A stretch of 64,000 nt of DNA from Acholeplasma equifetale ATCC 29724 (GTDB lineage Bacteria > Bacillota_I > Bacilli_A > Acholeplasmatales > Acholeplasmataceae), in assembly GCF_000687735.1 (NCBI RefSeq), contig NZ_JHXL01000001.1, positions 1-64,000 on the forward strand. The letters run 5' to 3'. The notes beneath the pieces were generated by a model. The model saw nothing but the letters and a program-made list of their open reading frames with translations, was not told the origin of the DNA and did not search any database. A program made the position numbers and the translations under genes. Positions 60,322 through 64,000 of this stretch are shown here, piece after piece (the first letter of the stretch is position 1; every line of letters starts with the position of its first letter).

Positions 60322-61503
60322 ATGGCTACATTAGTACAGTTAAAAGATGTTACAAAAGAATTTAATGGACAAGTTGTCTTAAGAGGTATTGACCTTGAAA
60401 TTAAGAGTAATGAATTCGTGACTTTCTTAGGTCCATCTGGATGTGGAAAGACAACAACATTAAGAATTATTGGTGGATTTATCGATCCTACTGGTGGAGA
60501 AGTATTATTCGATGGAGAAGATATTCTAAAAATCCCTGCATATAAAAGACCTACAAATACTGTATTTCAAAGATATTCTTTATTTCCACATTTAAATGTA
60601 TATGAAAACGTAGCATTTGGATTGAGAGTTAAAGGACGTAATCATAAACAAAAAGAAGAAATTAAAGCTTTGAAATTGGAATTAAAAAAAGAAATTCAGG
60701 AAAACCCTGAACAAAAAGAAAAAATTTCAAAAACTTATCAAGAAAAAATAAAACAAGTCAAATCAAAATTTATAACTAAAAAACAATTTGAAGAAGAAAT
60801 TAAATTTAAAGTGAATAAATATTTAAAATTAGTTGGTTTAGAAGGTTTTGAAAATCGTTCAATTCAAAAATTATCAGGTGGGCAAATGCAAAGAGTTGCT
60901 ATTGCAAGAGCATTAATTAATGAACCGAAAGTTTTATTACTTGATGAACCATTAGCAGCATTAGACTTAAAACTTCGTAAAGAAATGCAATATGAATTAA
61001 AAGAGATTCAAAGAAATGCTGGAATTACATTTATTTATGTAACGCATGATCAAGAAGAAGCATTAACAATGAGTGATAAAGTTGTTGTCATGAATAAAGG
61101 TGAAATTCAACAAGTTGGTACACCAATTGATATTTATAATGAACCTGTTAACCGATTTGTTGCTGATTTTATTGGTGAATCTAATATCATTCCTGGTATT
61201 ATGAAAAAAGATTTCTTAGTTCATTTTGATGGTTATGATTTTGAATGTGTTGATAAAGGATTTAGTGTAAATCAAGAAGTAGACATTGTGATTCGACCTG
61301 AAGATATTGACATTGTTCCAAGAGGTAAAGGAAAAATTCCCGGAATTGTTGATTCAGTCATCTTTAAAGGTGTTCACTTTGAAATAGACATTAAAACAGA
61401 TACAAGAGTTTACACAGTACATACAACAGATTTTGTTGCCGAAGGTAAAGAAGTAGATATTGATTGGTTCCCAGAAGATATTCATGTAATGGAGATTTGG
61501 TAA
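60322..61503 (+). CDS. potA: Spermidine/putrescine ABC transporter ATP-binding protein
   Basis: 393 residues from ATG 60322 behind AGGAAAGGG. Walker A GPSGCGKTTTLRIIGGF, Q-loop VFQRYSLFPHLNVYENVAFG, signature LSGGQMQRVAIARALINEPK, Walker B LLLDEPLAALD. Between Q-loop and signature lies a lysine/glutamate-rich insertion of ~60 residues (HKQKEEIKALKLELKKEIQE ... KQFEEEIKFK), probably coiled coil, absent from E. coli PotA but found in mollicute PotA. The C-terminal TOBE-like domain has DIVIRPEDIDIVPRGKG. Energises polyamine import. Stop overlaps potB start. Confidence 0.95.
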   Translation: MATLVQLKDVTKEFNGQVVLRGIDLEIKSNEFVTFLGPSGCGKTTTLRIIGGFIDPTGGEVLFDGEDILKIPAYKRPTNTVFQRYSLFPHLNVYENVAFGLRVKGRNHKQKEEIKALKLELKKEIQENPEQKEKISKTYQEKIKQVKSKFITKKQFEEEIKFKVNKYLKLVGLEGFENRSIQKLSGGQMQRVAIARALINEPKVLLLDEPLAALDLKLRKEMQYELKEIQRNAGITFIYVTHDQEEALTMSDKVVVMNKGEIQQVGTPIDIYNEPVNRFVADFIGESNIIPGIMKKDFLVHFDGYDFECVDKGFSVNQEVDIVIRPEDIDIVPRGKGKIPGIVDSVIFKGVHFEIDIKTDTRVYTVHTTDFVAEGKEVDIDWFPEDIHVMEIW

Positions 61504-62396
61504 TGGATAAAGGGTTTATTCAAAAAAAGAGTAAATCAGATAAAAAGAATATATTTCAGTTAGATTTCTTTTTAGGTTTACCTTACTACGTTATGCTCGT
61601 AGTATTCATTATCATACCAATATTTATTCTAGTTTTATATGCCTTCACTGAAGGTGGGGACTCATTATTCAATATTCGTTTTACTCTGGCAAACTTTGAA
61701 AAATTCTTTAGTCAATCAATATTTATTGAAAGACTTATAGAATCTATTTGGTTAGCTATTCGTTCAACTTTTTATTGTCTACTTATTTGTTATCCTTTAG
61801 CATATATGGTTTCAAGACTTAAAAAACGAACTCAAACGATTTTAGTGTTATTATTAACTGCAACCATGTGGATTAATTCATTAATTCTCATGCATTCACT
61901 TAAAAACGTGTTTTTAATTGCTGGTTCATGGGTAGCGGGGTCTAATGCAAGTTACACAGAACAAGCGATGTTCCTTGGACATGATTACTCAATTATTATT
62001 GGTACGATTTTCTTATATATGCCATATATGTTTTTACCAATTTATACACAAATGACAAAAATTGATCCTGCTTTAATAGAAGGTGCTACTGATTTAGGCG
62101 CTAATAAAATTCAATCATTATTCAAGGTTGTATTACCATTAACATTGTCAAGTGTTATATCGAGCTGTTTAATTGTTTTGTTACCTGCTACAACAACTTT
62201 AGTTGTAAACCAAATTATGGGGGATAGCAGAAGACCATTAATCGCTAATCTTATTGAACAACAATCTAAAAAGATTGGTGCATTTGGAGAAATGGCTGCT
62301 TACGCTATGATATTAAGTCTTATCATGTTAATCTTTGTTTGGGTACTTAATAAATTTGATCGATATGAAGAGGTACTTGCTAATGAAGAAGAATAA
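61503..62396 (+). CDS. potB: Spermidine/putrescine ABC transporter permease
   Basis: 297 residues from ATG 61503, which overlaps the potA stop by one base. Six membrane segments (YYVMLVVFIIIPIFILVLYA, TILVLLLTATMWINSLILMH, SIIIGTIFLYMPYMFLPIYT) and the EAA-like loop PALIEGATDLGANKIQSLFK, with LPLTLSSVISSCLIVLLPA after it. It forms the channel with PotC. The 3' end overlaps potC by 14 bases. Confidence 0.94.
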   Translation: MDKGFIQKKSKSDKKNIFQLDFFLGLPYYVMLVVFIIIPIFILVLYAFTEGGDSLFNIRFTLANFEKFFSQSIFIERLIESIWLAIRSTFYCLLICYPLAYMVSRLKKRTQTILVLLLTATMWINSLILMHSLKNVFLIAGSWVAGSNASYTEQAMFLGHDYSIIIGTIFLYMPYMFLPIYTQMTKIDPALIEGATDLGANKIQSLFKVVLPLTLSSVISSCLIVLLPATTTLVVNQIMGDSRRPLIANLIEQQSKKIGAFGEMAAYAMILSLIMLIFVWVLNKFDRYEEVLANEEE

Positions 62397-63177
62397 TCGT
62401 CGTTTATCGTTACTATCTTATGTGTTCATAGGATTAGTCTTGGCATTTATATATATTCCATTAACGGTTATGGTTGTATTTTCATTTAATGAATTACAAA
62501 GTCAAACAGTTTATCAAGGATTAACATTAAAATGGTACTTAAACATTTTTGAAAATAGAGATTTAAGAAGTGCACTTATTAATACAATTATTGTTTCAAT
62601 TAGTGCGACAATATTTTCAACAATAATCGCGACTTTTGCAGCAATTGCTGTATCAAGACAGAAAAAAACATTTAGGGAATTAATTTTACAAGGAAATAAT
62701 ATTCCAATTTTAAGTCCCGATATTGTTACTGCAGTTGCATTCTTATTATTCTTTATTGCACTAGCAATTGAACCAAATTTAGGAACAATGATTATGGCTC
62801 ATATTGCAATTTGTACACCTTATGCTTTTGTAACCATATATCCAAAGGTTAGAGGATTGGACCCGAGCATTATTGAAGCTGCTCAAGATTTGGGAGCAAC
62901 ACCACTTAAAACGCTTTGGAAGGTCATTATTCCTCAATTATATGGAACAATTCTAGCAGGTGCTGCAATTTCATTTACAATATCATTTGATGATTATATT
63001 ATTTCAAGCTTAACATCAGGTGGTATTCAAAATATCTCTATTTACTTATATTCATTAACTAGAGGTATTTCGCCAAGTATTAATGCATTATCTACAATTA
63101 TTATGTTAGTAATTGGTATTAAAATTATTTATGATTTAATTAAAAATAAAAACAACGAAGGAGAAGAGGAAGAATGA
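62383..63177 (+). CDS. potC: Spermidine/putrescine ABC transporter permease
   Basis: 264 residues from ATG 62383. IPLTVMVVFSFNELQSQTVY, LKWYLNIFENRDLRSALINT, the EAA loop DPSIIEAAQDLGATPLKTLW and SFDDYIISSLTSGGIQNISI are typical of PotC. Overlaps potB by 14 bases and potD by 4 (ATGA), so the operon is translationally coupled throughout. The C-terminus is acidic (NNEGEEEE). Confidence 0.94.
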   Translation: MKKNNRRLSLLSYVFIGLVLAFIYIPLTVMVVFSFNELQSQTVYQGLTLKWYLNIFENRDLRSALINTIIVSISATIFSTIIATFAAIAVSRQKKTFRELILQGNNIPILSPDIVTAVAFLLFFIALAIEPNLGTMIMAHIAICTPYAFVTIYPKVRGLDPSIIEAAQDLGATPLKTLWKVIIPQLYGTILAGAAISFTISFDDYIISSLTSGGIQNISIYLYSLTRGISPSINALSTIIMLVIGIKIIYDLIKNKNNEGEEEE

Positions 63178-64000
63178 AAAAAATCTATGCATTATTATTT
63201 ACATTAATCACAGTATTATTTCTACAAGCATGTGATTCAAACGCACTAAAAATTTATTTACCAAAAGAATATATTGATGATTCAGTTGTTGAAGCATTTG
63301 AACAAGAATATGGTGTTAAAGTTGAAATTTATCAATTTGATTCAAATGAAATTGCTTTAACACAAGCAAGAATCAATCGTTATGATTTAATTATTCCATC
63401 AGATTATGCGATTGAAGAATTTAAAGCTGAAGGTATGATTAAACCTATTGATTGGGATAAAATTGAATTAAAGAAAGATGGATTTGCTGAAAGTCTACAA
63501 ACTATTTTAGATGAACTTAAAGCAAACGGATTTGATTTATTAGAATATGCTGTACCTTATTTCTGGGGTTCAATTGGCTTAATATATAATCACAATAAAC
63601 CTGAAGTTGAAGAGAAAGTATTAAGTCAAGGTTGGGCTGTATTAGGTGATCATTCAATAACAAAAATGATTTATGATTCACCAAGAGATGCTTATATGGC
63701 AGCGTTATTTGCAAATGAAACACCAATTACAATGAGTAATGCAACAGAAAATGATATTAAAGCTGCAACTGATTGGTTAATTGCTGCAAAAGGTCCAAAT
63801 ACTGTTGTCGAATCAGATGAAATTTTAGATAAAGCAGCTGGTAATGCAGTGCCTTATGATGTTGCTATGGTATATTCAGGTGATGCGACTTATATTTTAC
63901 AAGATAATGAAAATTATACATTTTATATTCCTGAATGGAGCAACGTTTGGATTGATGGTATGGTTATTCCAACCAATTCACGTAATGAAGATTTAGCATA
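63174..64000 (+). CDS. potD: Spermidine/putrescine-binding lipoprotein (partial)
   Basis: At least 275 residues, cut by the window end. Signal peptide MKKIYALLFTLITVLFLQAC with lipobox LQAC (Cys20), then ALKIYLPKEYIDDSVVEAFE, RYDLIIPSDYAIEEFKAEGM, YAVPYFWGSIGLIYNHNK and NAVPYDVAMVYSGDATYIL, the periplasmic-binding-protein fold of PotD/PotF. In a wall-less cell it would be anchored to the outer face of the membrane. It overlaps potC by 4 bases. Confidence 0.95.
   Translation, partial: MKKIYALLFTLITVLFLQACDSNALKIYLPKEYIDDSVVEAFEQEYGVKVEIYQFDSNEIALTQARINRYDLIIPSDYAIEEFKAEGMIKPIDWDKIELKKDGFAESLQTILDELKANGFDLLEYAVPYFWGSIGLIYNHNKPEVEEKVLSQGWAVLGDHSITKMIYDSPRDAYMAALFANETPITMSNATENDIKAATDWLIAAKGPNTVVESDEILDKAAGNAVPYDVAMVYSGDATYILQDNENYTFYIPEWSNVWIDGMVIPTNSRNEDLA

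Noticed and set aside
1-64000. Mycoplasma-type code with TGA as tryptophan
   Set aside because: accC, accD, potC and other genes end at TGA exactly where family length predicts, and tryptophans are encoded by TGG, so TGA is a stop.

Overview
This window looks like the chromosome of a low-GC, wall-less firmicute relative, most likely an Acholeplasma-type mollicute. The pointers are very AT-rich DNA, TGA used as an ordinary stop (for example at the ends of accC and accD, so not the Mycoplasma/Spiroplasma code), a compact acp-acc-fab operon ending in a minimal biotin ligase and BioY, a PotA with a long lysine/glutamate-rich insertion, and a prophage with a holin-like gene but no endolysin. The assignment is inference; Izemoplasma-like or other AT-rich lineages remain possible.

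1 to 23.1 kb is the right part of an HK97-type siphovirus prophage, all on the plus strand: a partial SAM synthetase, a ParB-like/DNA methyltransferase fusion, small accessory genes (DUF4314, amidoligase plus gamma-glutamylcyclotransferase), terminase, portal, ClpP-type protease, capsid, head-tail joining genes, major tail protein, a tail chaperone pair with a -1 frameshift signal, tape measure, tail tip proteins, a tail fibre with a C-terminal Hint (intein/hedgehog) domain, a GT2 glycosyltransferase, holin-like genes and a terminator. It closes with an integration module of a zinc-finger HTH protein, a short helical protein and two overlapping serine recombinases. A 39-bp element recurs three times in this region.

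23.1 to 30.6 kb is an accessory region. A metallopeptidase-like protein, a small membrane protein and a DUF1643 protein precede a resistance cassette: a 5'-truncated Vat/CatB acetyltransferase, a methyltransferase, ant(6) (streptomycin), an apt-like phosphoribosyltransferase and ant(9) (spectinomycin). The cassette is bracketed by direct repeats built of GGGGTACGAA iterons, as if it came from a plasmid replicon. Behind it lie tandem repeats, an NTF2-like gene and the broken 3' end of another serine recombinase.

30.6 to 42.5 kb is host chromosome with decayed parts: an HTH membrane protein, a frameshifted small gene, a repeat-rich lipoprotein, two IS3-type remnants, a Nudix hydrolase, a thioredoxin-like protein, a nucleotidyltransferase pseudogene, a metal-responsive ArsR regulator with its P1B-ATPase, a GNAT protein, a diguanylate cyclase knocked out of frame by an 8-bp tandem duplication, and tRNA-Val(GAC).

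42.5 to 64 kb is housekeeping: a 1500-residue CvpA-like membrane protein with C-terminal repeats, a membrane protein, the fatty acid synthesis operon (acpP-accBCDA-fabHDGFZ-birA-bioY) behind a promoter bracketed by two TTTGAA-TTCAAA palindromes, a ferredoxin-NADP reductase-like flavoprotein, a PadR/DUF1700 pair, a small unknown protein, and the spermidine/putrescine transporter potABCD, with potD running off the end. Several chromosomal genes show a Shine-Dalgarno sequence separated from the start codon by a hairpin.
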